The notes under the pieces: model-generated
Told to the model about the DNA's origin: nothing
Databases searched by the model: none
What the model saw: the letters and a program-made list of their open reading frames with translations, nothing else
Position numbers and translations under genes: made by a program
Shown: positions 8,502 through 17,820 of the stretch, piece after piece
Layout of the letters: each line of letters begins with the position of its first letter
Numbering within the stretch: position 1 is the first letter of the stretch
DNA from: Methylomusa anaerophila
GTDB taxonomy: Bacteria; Bacillota; Negativicutes; Sporomusales; Sporomusaceae
Direction of reading: 5' to 3'
Assembly: GCF_003966895.1 (NCBI RefSeq)
Contig: NZ_AP018449.1
Coordinates: forward strand, 627,424 to 691,423
DNA: 64,000 nucleotides

Positions 8502-9470
8502 CTATTTCCCCTCAAGTTCTCCATAACTTATATAACCGGCTAAAGATGAAGCCTGTCTTACACCCCGTATTACCGCCTGCTCCACTGCCCGGCCGGCCAG
8601 AATGCCTACCACGTTCACATCGGCAATAAGTTGTCCGGTAGCCATGGTAAAAATAGTATCGCCATCAAACATGGTGTGAACGGGCCGTATGGTTTTGGCA
8701 TACCCGTTATGGGCCATGGACGCAACCTTGCCGGCCTGAGCTTTGGTTAAGCCGGCATTTGTTACAACAACGCCGATCGTCGTATTGCCGGCAAATACAT
8801 TACTGAACTTGCCGTTTAGCTCCAGTATGGCTTCTTCCGTATGGCGAAAAGATTTCCTGTCCTCGTCTAAGGCGCCGGCAAGAATGATCCGGTCCAGCGG
8901 GTCCACCACATCCCCCAGGCAATTGACCGCCACCACGGCGCCGACCATGAGATCCCCGCTTTTGAGGCAGCAGGCGCCAAGGCCGCCTTTCATGGCATAT
9001 TCGGCCCCAAAGTACTTGCCTACTGTTGCCCCGGTACCGGCTCCCACCGTTCCCTCATCGACCTTACCGCCGCCGGCGGCAAGACAAGCCTGATATCCCA
9101 TGGCTTTGTCCGGCCGGATCCGGTGATCGCCGCAATTTAAATCGAACAGCACCGCCCCGGCCACGATTGGCACTCGGGCAATTCCTGTATCGAAACCCGC
9201 GCCTTTTTCCTCCAGGTATTGCATGACCCCGGCCGCTGCGTCCAAACCGAAAGCGCTGCCCCCGGCCAATACAACGGCATGTATTTTTTCAACCAGGTTA
9301 ACAGGATTGATTAGGTCGGTCTCCCTCGTTCCGGGGGCGCCGCCTCTCACATCCACTCCCGCCACGGCGCCTTGTTCGCAAATCACCACCGTACACCCGG
9401 TAGCGGCTTTTAAGTCCTGGGCATGTCCGATCTTGATCCCCGGAATATTTGCAATTCGGTCTGCTTCCAC
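8502..9470 (-). CDS. P1 family peptidase / DmpA-type aminopeptidase
   Basis: 322 aa. IPGIKIGHAQD at the N-terminus, RGGAPGTRETDLI near residue 43, VLAGGSAFGLDAA near 70 and the segment EGTVGAGTGATVGK near residue 138 all match family S58 (DmpA-like, autoproteolytic Ntn-type fold). Members cleave N-terminal residues from peptides or act as D-amidases. A GTG start follows GGGGG by six bases. It lies 9 bp upstream of the draG-like gene on the same strand. The physiological substrate is unknown. Confidence 0.88.
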   Translation of the reverse strand: MEADRIANIPGIKIGHAQDLKAATGCTVVICEQGAVAGVDVRGGAPGTRETDLINPVNLVEKIHAVVLAGGSAFGLDAAAGVMQYLEEKGAGFDTGIARVPIVAGAVLFDLNCGDHRIRPDKAMGYQACLAAGGGKVDEGTVGAGTGATVGKYFGAEYAMKGGLGACCLKSGDLMVGAVVAVNCLGDVVDPLDRIILAGALDEDRKSFRHTEEAILELNGKFSNVFAGNTTIGVVVTNAGLTKAQAGKVASMAHNGYAKTIRPVHTMFDGDTIFTMATGQLIADVNVVGILAGRAVEQAVIRGVRQASSLAGYISYGELEGK

Positions 9471-9582
9471 CTTATTCCCCCATACTACTCACTGATCCCA
9501 TATATCCACATTGTACATTACATTGTAGTAAAATTCGCCGCTAGTAGGTTTTTCCCTTTGCTTGTTTTAGGCAGTCCCTGTG

Positions 9583-10650
9583 TTAGTGTGTTAATTTATC
9601 ATTAATATCCTGGAACAGCAGTTCTATAATACCTTCCTGGTAAGCTGCCAATTTTTGCTCGCAAATTGCGGCATTAACGTCCATCAATTCAGGATGGGTA
9701 ACGGACCGCAGTTTGTTGAGCCGCATGTCTTCTATGGGAACTGACGGCGTTGCCTGTTGGTAATCCTCGATCTTCATCCGCCAAAGACAGACTTTGCCGG
9801 GATATCGCCCCAGCAATTTTTGCGCCATCTGCAACCCTTCCGGATCAAAGTCCCCGGAGTAAAGAAACCTGGCGCCACTCTGCGCCAGACGCTCCAGCAG
9901 CGCCCAGGAAGCCAGTTTAAACTGGCCATGCAGGCAGATGAGGGGAGGAATGGCATCCCAGTTGCCGTTCAGCAAAAACTTGTCCAGCAATGCGGAAAAC
10001 ACACCGGAGTTTTCCACAACGAACACATCAAACCGGCCGTCAGCCAGCCAACTGGCATTAAGCGGTTTAACTGCCGTCACCTTTACAATTTCCCGCAGCG
10101 GCAGATTGAGAGGCGCGCCGGCCTCGGAGGCGGCCCGCCAGTAAACAACCTCCTGGCCGGAGTCATAGCCGGCCAACCCGAAACAGGTGGCAAAATTCAG
10201 CATATCATCCCGCAGCAGGTTAAATTGATACAACAGTTCGCTAATCTCTTCGGTAGCGGAAAGAGTCTCCACTATGCTTTGGCCGGTGGCATACTTCCCG
10301 TTTCCCCCACTATTGCCAGCGATACTGCCGGCCTGTATCCCTGCCGCCAAGCATCGGTCAACTCCTGAAAATGGTCCCTGACAAACTTTAGACCGGTTAA
10401 AAACAGTTTTCCCGTTTCGGAATCCCCATCCAATCCGTGAGGATCGCCGCACACCTCACTGGCAAATACCGGCCGGCGGCGGTATTGTTCCGGCAGGTTC
10501 CCAAGCGCCTGCAAAGCATAACCCATATGGACGGCAAACAGGGGATCACGCTCAAAGGCTTGCTGCAACCGGTGGGTAGCCGGGTGCTTCCTGAGCGCCG
10601 CCTCCAGCCACAGCCGGCAGAACGGCTGGGGAAACTCCTGCAGCAGCCGG
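9583..10650 (-). pseudogene. Degraded jetD-like gene of a Wadjet type II system (DUF2399 TOPRIM protein)
   Basis: Reading frames on the minus strand join into a TIGR02679-like protein broken by a frameshift near 10270-10350. The N-terminal part (frame ending at 10272) has PVFASEVCGDPHGLDGD, typical of the DUF3323 region. The C-terminal part (ending at 9583) has VVENSGVFSALL, the TOPRIM-type YSGDFDPEGLQMAQ and LWRMKIEDYQQA, all characteristic of DUF2399. JetD is the nuclease subunit of Wadjet anti-plasmid systems. The first part of the protein is missing: the sequence is joined directly to jetA near 10650. Confidence 0.75.
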
Positions 10651-11162
10651 AGGCATTTTGTACCAGATTGCGAAAGTAACCGTATAAATCCTCCTAGGTC
10701 TGGTTAAGTTCACCGGCTTCAAGCGTTAATCCCCGGTCGGTGAGCCGGGACAAGGCCGTAAGCAACCATTCAAACAAGGTGGCTTCCAGCGAGCCCCGAA
10801 CTGTCCCCCAAATCCTGCAGCCGGGAAACCATCCGTTCAATTTCAATGGTGTACGGCGTACACTGGTACCAAAACTTCTTGCGTTTGAAATCCTCAATGG
10901 TCTGCACCCGGCCTGTTTCCTGGCGGGGGATAAGATTTTTCCATTCCACCAGTTGCTTTAAGTCCTGCTGCAACTGTTCCTCATTGTATGCTGCAAAAAA
11001 CGGGCTTTCCTTTAAATACTGGTAAATCTCCTCCGGATATACGTAATGATGCAGCCGCTCATGCTACACAAAGCAATAGCGCAGTATGGCCCGATAGCGC
11101 CAGGTGTTGTCGGTATTAAGATAACTTACCCCTCCTATCGGCCGCAATTCTTGCTCGTTCAT
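10650..11162 (-). pseudogene. Degraded jetA-like gene of a Wadjet type II system (DUF2397)
   Basis: From an ATG at 11162 the frame reads NTDNTWRYRAILRYCFV, then TAG (11064-11066) where homologues keep reading, then HERLHHYVYPEEIYQYLKES and onward to QTIEDFKRKKFWYQCTPYTI. A frameshift near 10800 moves it to the frame GSLEATLFEWLLTALSRLTD. A second in-frame TAG near 10694 follows LNQT and precedes EDLYGYFRNLVQNAS, after which the sequence jumps into jetD. This matches the N-terminal half of TIGR02677/DUF2397. With two stops, a frameshift and a deletion it cannot be functional. Confidence 0.72.
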
Positions 11163-11304
11163 ACTATCTTCCTTTTGTCTTCCATCAGATTTTTGCAGAT
11201 TTTTGAATTCAGTATAGCATGTCTGTCAGAGTATTTCCAGTGCCCCTGTTTGTATAGCAATTCTACCGTTGGTCTGCAACGACAAAAAAAGAGCATAGCG
11301 GCGA

Positions 11305-11904
11305 TTAGCTCTGCTCCTCCAGTTTGGGAAATATATCTTCAAGGTTTATTTGCAACTCGGGGAATATAATCGGACTTATCGTATCCTCCCGGCTGAAAAA
11401 CTCAGCCTGCCGATATCGGGATAGGTCGTCATCCAGATTGAATCTGGTTATTATCTGATTGCTGGGGTCGACAATCCAGTACTCGGCAACACCGTTTGCT
11501 TCGTAAAGTCTACGCTTCCTAATTACATCGCGACTGGCTGTTGCCGGCGACAGTATTTCAATTATTAGGTCCGGACTGCCTTTACAGCCTTTGTTGTCAA
11601 GCTTATCGGGATCGCAGACTATGGTTATATCCGGCTGGACTACTGTGGCTGTCGCATCCTCTGTTTCACCCTGCCGGGGCAATCGAACATCGAAGGGAGC
11701 TGCATATATTTTGCATCTCTTACCTTTTAGATAATTCCCCAACTCAATAAAAAGATTTCCGGATATTTCCTGGTGCTGTCGGCCAGGAGCGGGACTCATG
11801 GCATAAGCAACGCCGTCAATAATTTCCCAATGCTCACCCTCCGGCCATGTTAGGTAGTCTTTATAAGTATAAGTTTTGTCATCCTTTCTGGCTGTATGGT
11901 TCAT
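11305..11904 (-). CDS. Uma2 family endonuclease (DUF820)
   Basis: 199 aa. Typical family stretches are YLTWPEGEHWEIIDGVAYAM near residue 17, QPDITIVCD near 90, and PDLIIEILSPATASRD followed by KRRLYEANGVAEYWIVDP near 110-150. The fold is PD-(D/E)xK nuclease-like, with the PDL and ExL parts forming the presumed active site. Uma2 proteins are abundant in cyanobacteria and some Firmicutes; their role is poorly understood and may involve mobile DNA. It stands alone next to the Wadjet ruin. Confidence 0.85.
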   Translation of the reverse strand: MNHTARKDDKTYTYKDYLTWPEGEHWEIIDGVAYAMSPAPGRQHQEISGNLFIELGNYLKGKRCKIYAAPFDVRLPRQGETEDATATVVQPDITIVCDPDKLDNKGCKGSPDLIIEILSPATASRDVIRKRRLYEANGVAEYWIVDPSNQIITRFNLDDDLSRYRQAEFFSREDTISPIIFPELQINLEDIFPKLEEQS

Positions 11905-12040
11905 AAAATCCCTCTCCTAAGAACATCTTCTTTTAGTATATCAAATTATAAGAAAAGTAAAAAGGAGCAAATTTAAGAGTTAGATATACTCAATTATGCC
12001 TTATCCTGCTGAACCTGTATATTTTTTTCAGTATAATAAG

Positions 12041-12077
12041 ACAAGGCTAACCTAATTCCCCTTCAGGTTAGCCTTGT
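12041..12077 (-). terminator. Hairpin terminator after the gene at 12082
   Basis: ACAAGGCTAACCT pairs with AGGTTAGCCTTGT across an 11-nt loop, a nearly perfect 13-bp stem four bases beyond the stop. The following minus-strand tract (CTTATTATACTG) is only moderately T-rich. Confidence 0.6.
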
Positions 12078-12081
12078 TCAA

Positions 12082-12471
12082 TCATTTTGCCGAGGTGTAT
12101 TCACTCATAATTCTTTTTGCCAAAGTCACTACTGCACTCCAGCCTAGTTTTCCGGCTTTTAGGGCAATTTTTTTTAATTTATCCATTTTCGACGAGTTAA
12201 TATCGATTTCCATTAGGTTTTCCACGTAATCAACACCGGGCCGGGTCAACAAGACTTCCTTGGCATATACCCGCTCGCTCTGCCGGTCATCATCACCGAA
12301 TTTAACCGTTATGCCGCTGACCAGACCGCTGGTATACAGTGTGTTGACCGCCCGGTTAAAAGCTTCGGTATCCATACCCAGCACCCCGGGATTTACAGCA
12401 TCCAGTTGCGGAACCGGGCTGTTGGCTTCAGCGTATAAAGCTACAATAAGCTTTTGGGCTGCCTCCTGCAT
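12082..12471 (-). CDS. Hypothetical protein, winged-helix-like
   Basis: 129 aa, mostly predicted helix with a strand pair in the middle (SGITVKF, and AKEVLLTRPGVDYVEN), resembling the wing of a small DNA-binding domain. The C-terminal tail MDKLKKIALKAGKLGWSAVV is basic and amphipathic. ATG at 12471 has GGAG eight bases upstream; an in-frame start at 12480 is less suitable. No family could be named. Monocistronic, with its own terminator. Confidence 0.6.
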   Translation of the reverse strand: MQEAAQKLIVALYAEANSPVPQLDAVNPGVLGMDTEAFNRAVNTLYTSGLVSGITVKFGDDDRQSERVYAKEVLLTRPGVDYVENLMEIDINSSKMDKLKKIALKAGKLGWSAVVTLAKRIMSEYTSAK

Positions 12472-12737
12472 GCTTATCACTCCTTAATTTAAAAACCCGT
12501 TCTATTAGGAGTATATGTAACAACAGTCAATTCTGCATCTCACTGTGAGGAAAACTCTGCCTTTGACGAGAAATTCCACATGTTGCGGAAGACTTCCATC
12601 AAATATTACGTATATTTACGTAATATTAATGCATTCTTAACATCAAAAACAACTTAATTTCATTACAATTGACTTAGAATGGCTATTTCGTCATAATACG
12701 TCAAAATAATCTAAAATACGGCAGAGGAGAGGGTGTC

Positions 12738-13082
12738 ATGAAATCCCAGGAAAACCGCCACTTTATCCGTATTAACGTTAATTTTCCGGTAGACATATAT
12801 TCTATGGAAGATAACGCAGTAATCTGCCAGGGAATGGTTTTAAATATGAGTGCTGAAGGATTGTATTTAAGCACTGACAAGCAGTTGGAGTCTTATACCC
12901 AAATCCGCGTACAACTGCCGGCAGATTGGGGAAACGGACTTGTAACGGCTCAGGTTGTTCGTAAAGATAACGGTAAGTACGGCCTGCAGTTTGTCTCTCT
13001 GGAACAAAAAACGCGGGAAGCTCTGGACCAAGTTGTTTACCATAACTGGCGCCAGCATCTCCGGGATCCGATATCGTTATAA
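12738..13082 (+). CDS. PilZ domain protein (c-di-GMP receptor)
   Basis: 114 aa consisting of little more than one PilZ domain. The nucleotide-binding arm RHFIR (RxxxR) is at residues 7-11, and the second motif NMSAEGLYL (D/N-x-S-x-x-G) is near 38-46. GAGGAGAGGG precedes the ATG. Proteins like this bind cyclic di-GMP and change the activity of a partner. A GGDEF-EAL protein and an HD-GYP protein are encoded within 8 kb, so enzymes able to make and break the ligand are close by. Confidence 0.88.
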   Translation: MKSQENRHFIRINVNFPVDIYSMEDNAVICQGMVLNMSAEGLYLSTDKQLESYTQIRVQLPADWGNGLVTAQVVRKDNGKYGLQFVSLEQKTREALDQVVYHNWRQHLRDPISL

Positions 13083-13121
13083 GCTAACTAGTAATATTCG
13101 ACTCAGATAATCAAACGCCAC

Positions 13122-13241
13122 GAACTGCTTAGAAATCGTCAGATGCAAGGCGTGACGAGGACTGGAACGCAAGCGTACTGGTTGTACGCTGGAGTGAAGA
13201 CCGCAGAAACAACGAAACAGATGGCGGTTTATAAGCAGTTC
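13122..13241. repeat. Foldback repeat, GCGTAC-centre family (GAACTGCTTA arms)
   Basis: 120 bp with terminal inverted repeats GAACTGCTTA/TAAGCAGTTC. The inner arms carry CAGATG/CATCTG, and the centre is GCGTAC-TGGTT-GTACGC. The same end and arm sequences recur at 27091-27319, and the inner arms recur at 19796, 38493, 40534 and 32961. It ends 18 bp before the gluQ stop codon. Confidence 0.8.
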
Positions 13242-13259
13242 CCCGCTTAATGTGAACAG

Positions 13260-14228
13260 CTAAAACTCTTCCAGCAGTTCGTCTATAATACAGCTGCCTA
13301 CCACTACCGGTTTAGTCCGGACCTGACAAATATTAAAGCCGTCGACAAGTTCATATGCCGTTAACGACTGTTTTTGCGCTATCAATCCCGCCTTCCACGC
13401 CAGAAAGCCGATAATTCTCTCGGGCTTAATTCCGCAGTATCGCAAAGCGGCGATAGATAAGTCTTTTTGTCGTTTGGACAGGCGATGCCCGTCTCCGCCA
13501 TATAAGAGAGGCACATGGGCAAATACCGGCTGCTTTAGATTAAGCACTTGATATAACAGGATTTGACGCGGGGTGGAACTTAAAAGATCGTCTCCCCGCA
13601 ATACATGTGTGATTTCCATAGCAGCATCATCAACCACCACCGCCAGTTGATAGGCGTGAACTCCGTCCGACCGCCGTACGACAAAGTCACCAACCGACTG
13701 GCTGACATGTTGACAGTAATACCCTTGTATTTCATCATAAAAATCCACTGCGCCATCCGGCACAGCTAACCGCAGCGCCGGACTCCTTCCTGGGAGTCCG
13801 TTCTTTTTTTTCTCCCGCCGGCGACAGGTTCCGGAATAAACACGTTCGTTATCCTCTGCATGCGGCGCAGATACGGCAAGTTCAGCCCTGGTACAGTAGC
13901 AGGGATAAACAAGTCCCGCTGCCGCAAGACGTTCTAAAGCGATTTGATATAAATCCCTTCTCTCGTTTTGACAATAAGGTGCAAAAGGCCCGCCGGCATC
14001 AGGGCCCTCGTCCCAGTCAAGACCTAACCATTTCATATCTGCTATCAGTCCGTTAATATAGACTTGGCGTGACCGGTCCGGGTCCAGGTCTTCTATCCGC
14101 AACACCATGACACCACCTGCCGCCCGAACCTGAAGCCAAGCCAAGAGTGCCGTCCAGGCATTCCCCAGATGCATTTCGCCTGTGGGACTGGGAGCGAAGC
14201 GTCCCCGCATCTTTTTTCCCGAGCTCAT
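13260..14228 (-). CDS. gluQ: Glutamyl-Q tRNA(Asp) synthetase
   Basis: 322 aa, class I synthetase catalytic domain without the anticodon-binding C-terminal part. FAPSPTGEMHLGNAW carries the HIGH-like motif (HLGN), and HRLSKRQKDLS carries the KMSKS-like motif. The zinc-site region CYCTRAEL...C is present. The length and missing anticodon domain fit GluQ-RS, which attaches glutamate to queuosine in tRNA(Asp), better than GltX. ATG at 14228 has GGGGAGG eight bases upstream; the longer open frame upstream is not homologous. Confidence 0.88.
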   Translation of the reverse strand: MSSGKKMRGRFAPSPTGEMHLGNAWTALLAWLQVRAAGGVMVLRIEDLDPDRSRQVYINGLIADMKWLGLDWDEGPDAGGPFAPYCQNERRDLYQIALERLAAAGLVYPCYCTRAELAVSAPHAEDNERVYSGTCRRREKKKNGLPGRSPALRLAVPDGAVDFYDEIQGYYCQHVSQSVGDFVVRRSDGVHAYQLAVVVDDAAMEITHVLRGDDLLSSTPRQILLYQVLNLKQPVFAHVPLLYGGDGHRLSKRQKDLSIAALRYCGIKPERIIGFLAWKAGLIAQKQSLTAYELVDGFNICQVRTKPVVVGSCIIDELLEEF

Positions 14229-14349
14229 ACTAACAGCCTCCCCGGACAAAAGCAAAAACGCCGCCAACGGAAAGCCCTGCGGCAAATAATTCTCAGTTAT
14301 ATTTATCTTTATTATAAGGCAGCTGGGCCCAAAGATACAATAAGCCTGT

Positions 14350-16503
14350 TCACTGCAGCAGGGTCGCCTGACAGCCATTGCCACGCTTGCTCCGCATAAG
14401 CTGCTCAAAATCCTGGATGGGCAGGGGATGATAAAAATAATACCCTTGCACCTCATCACAGCGATGATTTTTTAAAAAATCAAGCTGTTCCGCCGTCTCA
14501 ACCCCTTCGGCCACCACTTTAAGATTGAGACTGTTCCCTAAGGTGATGATGACCTGGGCAATATTAGACTGCATCGATTGCTTATTAATCTCATCAATAA
14601 ATGTCTTGTCAATCTTTAGGCAATCAATGGGAAACTGCTTCAAATACTCAAGGGAAGAATAGCCTGTGCCAAAATCGTCAATCGATATAAAAATGCCGAT
14701 TTCTTTCATCTGTCTGAGCACATTCATGGTCTCATCCGTTTTGTCCATCAAAGCGCCTTCCGTAATCTCAAGTTCCAAATACTTGGATTCAAGTCCGGTT
14801 TCGTGTAAGATATCTATAATCTGCTCCACCAATTGTTGCTGATGAAATTGGCGAGGAGATAAATTTACCGCAACCCGCAAAAAGGCCACTCCCTCCTGCT
14901 GCCATTTCATATTCTGCCGGCATACGGTGCGCAACACCCAGGCTCCCAGCGGAATGATTAATCCTGTTTCTTCAGCGATGGGAATGAACTCGGCGGGAGA
15001 AACCTCGCCCAGCTCGCTGTCATGCCACCGGATCAAGGCTTCCATGCCAGTGATTTGTCCGGAAAAAGGGTCAACTTTCGGCTGATAATACATTTTAAGC
15101 TGTTCTTCCTGCAGGGCTGTTCTAAGGTGCTTTTCGAGAATCATCCGGCGCGATATGGCTTCATGCATTTCCTCGGTATAGTATTGAAAGTTGTTTTTAC
15201 CCCGCCGTTTGGCGGCATACATTGCCGTATCGGCAGCCCGCAGCAGGGCGTCAACATTGTTACCGTCATGCGGGCACATACTGATACCAATACTTGCAGT
15301 GATATAAAATGCGTTGTTGCTCACGGAAAAAGGCTTTAAAAACGCCGCCAGGATCTTTTGCGCCAACTCTGTTACCTTTTGTCGGGCGGCGTTATGGGAA
15401 AAAATTATAGTAAATTCATCTCCCCCCAGCCGGGCGACAGTATCAGCCTCAGGCAAGGACAAAGCCAGCCGTCCGGCAACAGCAATCAATAGTCCGTCGC
15501 CCGTATTATGGCCGAGGGTATCATTAATGTCTTTGAAACTGTCGAGATCAATAAACAAGACAGCAATTCCCCGGTTTTCCGCTTCACCCTCTCGCAGCAA
15601 TATCTCCATCCGGTCAATAAACTGCCGTCGATTTGGTAAACCGGTTAACGCATCTTGGTAAGCAAAGGCATAAATTTGTTGATTTTTCTCTGCTAACTCG
15701 CTAAAGTATTTTTGGAGAGCGTGTGACATTTTGTAAAAACCCTGCGACAGCTTGCCGATCTCGTCCTGAGAGCAGACAGGCACATAGCCGGCCAGACCTG
15801 AATAATTACCTGCCGCCACCTCTTCCACCACGATCAGCATGTTATTTAAGGGCTGAGTGATAATTCTGTTTAACATCCACCCCAAAATCAAGGCCAGTAT
15901 AACACAAACTAAAGATATGAAAACAATTGTGGGATTCGACCATGCCGCCAGCCAATATCCTTCTATATATTGACTTTCCGCCAGGGCCGCGTTATGGTCG
16001 GCCATCACCTGCAGCAGGGCATCCGAATTGTCCAAATGCAATAGGGCTTTTTTCAGGTATTGCTCATACGCGGCAAACTGATTGCCGGTCAGGGCGATAT
16101 TAATGGCGTCCTGGCGTTCAATCCGGTATAACGTCATCTCATTCCACAGTTCAGCCAGCCACTGTTTTTCTATTTCTCCTGTCACCAGTCCTTCATACTT
16201 AATGAGCAGACTGTCTATTGCATTAAAACGTTCCAGGCCGCGGGTCAATAAGTTGTTTTGGTCCGCCTTATTCATGGGGATAAGGAGTAAGGCCTGAGTT
16301 ATAACTTGGGCTTCTTTATTCTGGGCGCGACATTCGTCCAAAATATGCATGGGCTGCATCCTTTTTTGATACATGATCTGCATACTGTCCGACATACTTT
16401 GACTCACAAAATATCCCACATATCCTACACTGATCAAAAATACTACAATTAATAGAAAAAAACAGAGCAGTTTATGGGCTATTTTCAAATCTCCGAAACG
16501 CAT
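14350..16503 (-). CDS. Membrane GGDEF-EAL protein with HAMP domain
   Basis: 717 aa. An N-terminal membrane segment (residues 13-33), a roughly 160-residue helical extracytoplasmic sensor of four-helix type, a second membrane segment near 195-215, HAMP, then GGDEF (LGGDEFTII near 360) and EAL (GMEALIRWH near 480). The catalytic GGDEF is intact. So are the EAL metal and catalytic stretches (EITEGALMD, IDDFGTGYSSL, EGVETAEQL). It could therefore both make and degrade c-di-GMP; which activity dominates cannot be told. The sensor may detect a small ligand outside the membrane. Confidence 0.92.
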   Translation of the reverse strand: MRFGDLKIAHKLLCFFLLIVVFLISVGYVGYFVSQSMSDSMQIMYQKRMQPMHILDECRAQNKEAQVITQALLLIPMNKADQNNLLTRGLERFNAIDSLLIKYEGLVTGEIEKQWLAELWNEMTLYRIERQDAINIALTGNQFAAYEQYLKKALLHLDNSDALLQVMADHNAALAESQYIEGYWLAAWSNPTIVFISLVCVILALILGWMLNRIITQPLNNMLIVVEEVAAGNYSGLAGYVPVCSQDEIGKLSQGFYKMSHALQKYFSELAEKNQQIYAFAYQDALTGLPNRRQFIDRMEILLREGEAENRGIAVLFIDLDSFKDINDTLGHNTGDGLLIAVAGRLALSLPEADTVARLGGDEFTIIFSHNAARQKVTELAQKILAAFLKPFSVSNNAFYITASIGISMCPHDGNNVDALLRAADTAMYAAKRRGKNNFQYYTEEMHEAISRRMILEKHLRTALQEEQLKMYYQPKVDPFSGQITGMEALIRWHDSELGEVSPAEFIPIAEETGLIIPLGAWVLRTVCRQNMKWQQEGVAFLRVAVNLSPRQFHQQQLVEQIIDILHETGLESKYLELEITEGALMDKTDETMNVLRQMKEIGIFISIDDFGTGYSSLEYLKQFPIDCLKIDKTFIDEINKQSMQSNIAQVIITLGNSLNLKVVAEGVETAEQLDFLKNHRCDEVQGYYFYHPLPIQDFEQLMRSKRGNGCQATLLQ

Positions 16504-16718
16504 AGCCGCTCCCCTTCATTCAAACTCTATATTACATATTATCATTTACAAACTTCGACAAAATTAAAATTTATGTTAATCCATGTTAAGTTATGTTAAT
16601 ATAAATAAAAGATATGCTGAAATTATTTTAAACCATAGACCTGCTGCAGTAAACACTGTCGGCAGGTCTATAGCCACATTTTTAGGGAATCGACTTTTCA
16701 GGAGAGCTGGAATGAAGC

Positions 16719-17729
16719 TTATCTATTTGCCAAAAACACTGACAACTCACGCACATCCGCCATCAAAGACGCGTAATTTACCGGATTAAGGGATTGGGGG
16801 CCGTCAGACAGAGCCGCTGCCGGGTCGGGGTGGACTTCAATCATGAGGCCGTCCGCCCCTGCCGCCACTGCTGCCATTGCCATCGGCCGCACCATGCGCC
16901 ACCGGCCGGTTCCATGGCTGGGGTCGACAATAATCGGCAGGTGGCTCAAATGCTTAATGGCAGCCACTGCACTCAAGTCGAGGGTGTTACGGGTATAATT
17001 CTCGTAGGTGCGGATTCCCCGTTCGCACAATACGACCTGGGAATTACCCTCGTTAACGATATACTCGGCGGCGTGCAGCCATTCGTCAATGGTCGCCGCA
17101 ATGCCCCGCTTTAAAAGGATTGGTTTGCCTGAGCGCCCAACAGCCCGCAACAATTGGAAGTTTTGCATATTTCGTGCGCCAATTTGCAGCATATCGGCAT
17201 ATTGAGCCACTAAATCCACCGAACTGATGTCCATCACTTCCGTAACAATTTTTAAGCCGGTTTTGGCGCGGGCTTCAGCCAGATATTCCAGTCCTTTTGC
17301 CTCCAGACCTTGAAACGAGTATGGCGACGTCCTTGGCTTGAAAGCTCCTCCCCGCAAAAATTGCGCTCCTGCCGCCCGGACAATTTCAGCTGATTCGAGT
17401 AGTTGTTCCCGGCTTTCCACTGCACAGGGCCCTGCCATTACGACAAGAGATTTACCGCCGATAGTGACTCCGCCGACATTTACAATCGAAGATTCAGGGT
17501 GAAACTCCCTGCTGACCAGTTTATAACCGGAAGTGATCGGCAGCGCTTTTTCCACCCCGTCCAGTGCCTCCACAGCCAAGGACATAATTACCCGTTTATC
17601 GCCGATGAGTCCAATGATTGTCCGCGACTGACCTACCACGATGTTAGTTTTTAATCCGGTTTCATGCACCCGCTCAACCACTTGTTCAATTTGCCTTTCT
17701 GTGGCTTCGGGACTCATAACAATTACCAT
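16719..17729 (-). CDS. aroF: 3-deoxy-7-phosphoheptulonate synthase (DAHP synthase, AroA-beta type)
   Basis: 336 aa. An N-terminal ferredoxin-like regulatory domain of about 80 residues precedes the barrel with [45 protein letters not shown] and [11 protein letters not shown]. The enzyme joins PEP and erythrose-4-phosphate in the first step of aromatic amino-acid synthesis. ATG at 17729 follows GAGGAAGAG; a TTG 30 bases upstream is possible. It is second in an operon behind pheA and so also under the Phe T-box. Confidence 0.93.
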   Translation of the reverse strand: MVIVMSPEATERQIEQVVERVHETGLKTNIVVGQSRTIIGLIGDKRVIMSLAVEALDGVEKALPITSGYKLVSREFHPESSIVNVGGVTIGGKSLVVMAGPCAVESREQLLESAEIVRAAGAQFLRGGAFKPRTSPYSFQGLEAKGLEYLAEARAKTGLKIVTEVMDISSVDLVAQYADMLQIGARNMQNFQLLRAVGRSGKPILLKRGIAATIDEWLHAAEYIVNEGNSQVVLCERGIRTYENYTRNTLDLSAVAAIKHLSHLPIIVDPSHGTGRWRMVRPMAMAAVAAGADGLMIEVHPDPAAALSDGPQSLNPVNYASLMADVRELSVFLANR

Positions 17730-17782
17730 TTTCTCTTCCTCGCTTTCATATTCAATCAAAATCTTTTTGAATTTATATATGT

Positions 17783-17820
17783 TGCATTAAAGAATTGCAT
17801 CCGGGTGTTAGGATAAGCGG
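17783..17820. repeat. Half copy of the GCATTAA-arm repeat, overlapping the pheA stop codon
   Basis: GCATTAAAGAATTGCATCCG and the following GGTGTTAGGATAAGC match the left arm and core entry of the repeats at 34559 and 35517. The rest of the unit is absent. The pheA frame ends inside it. Confidence 0.7.
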
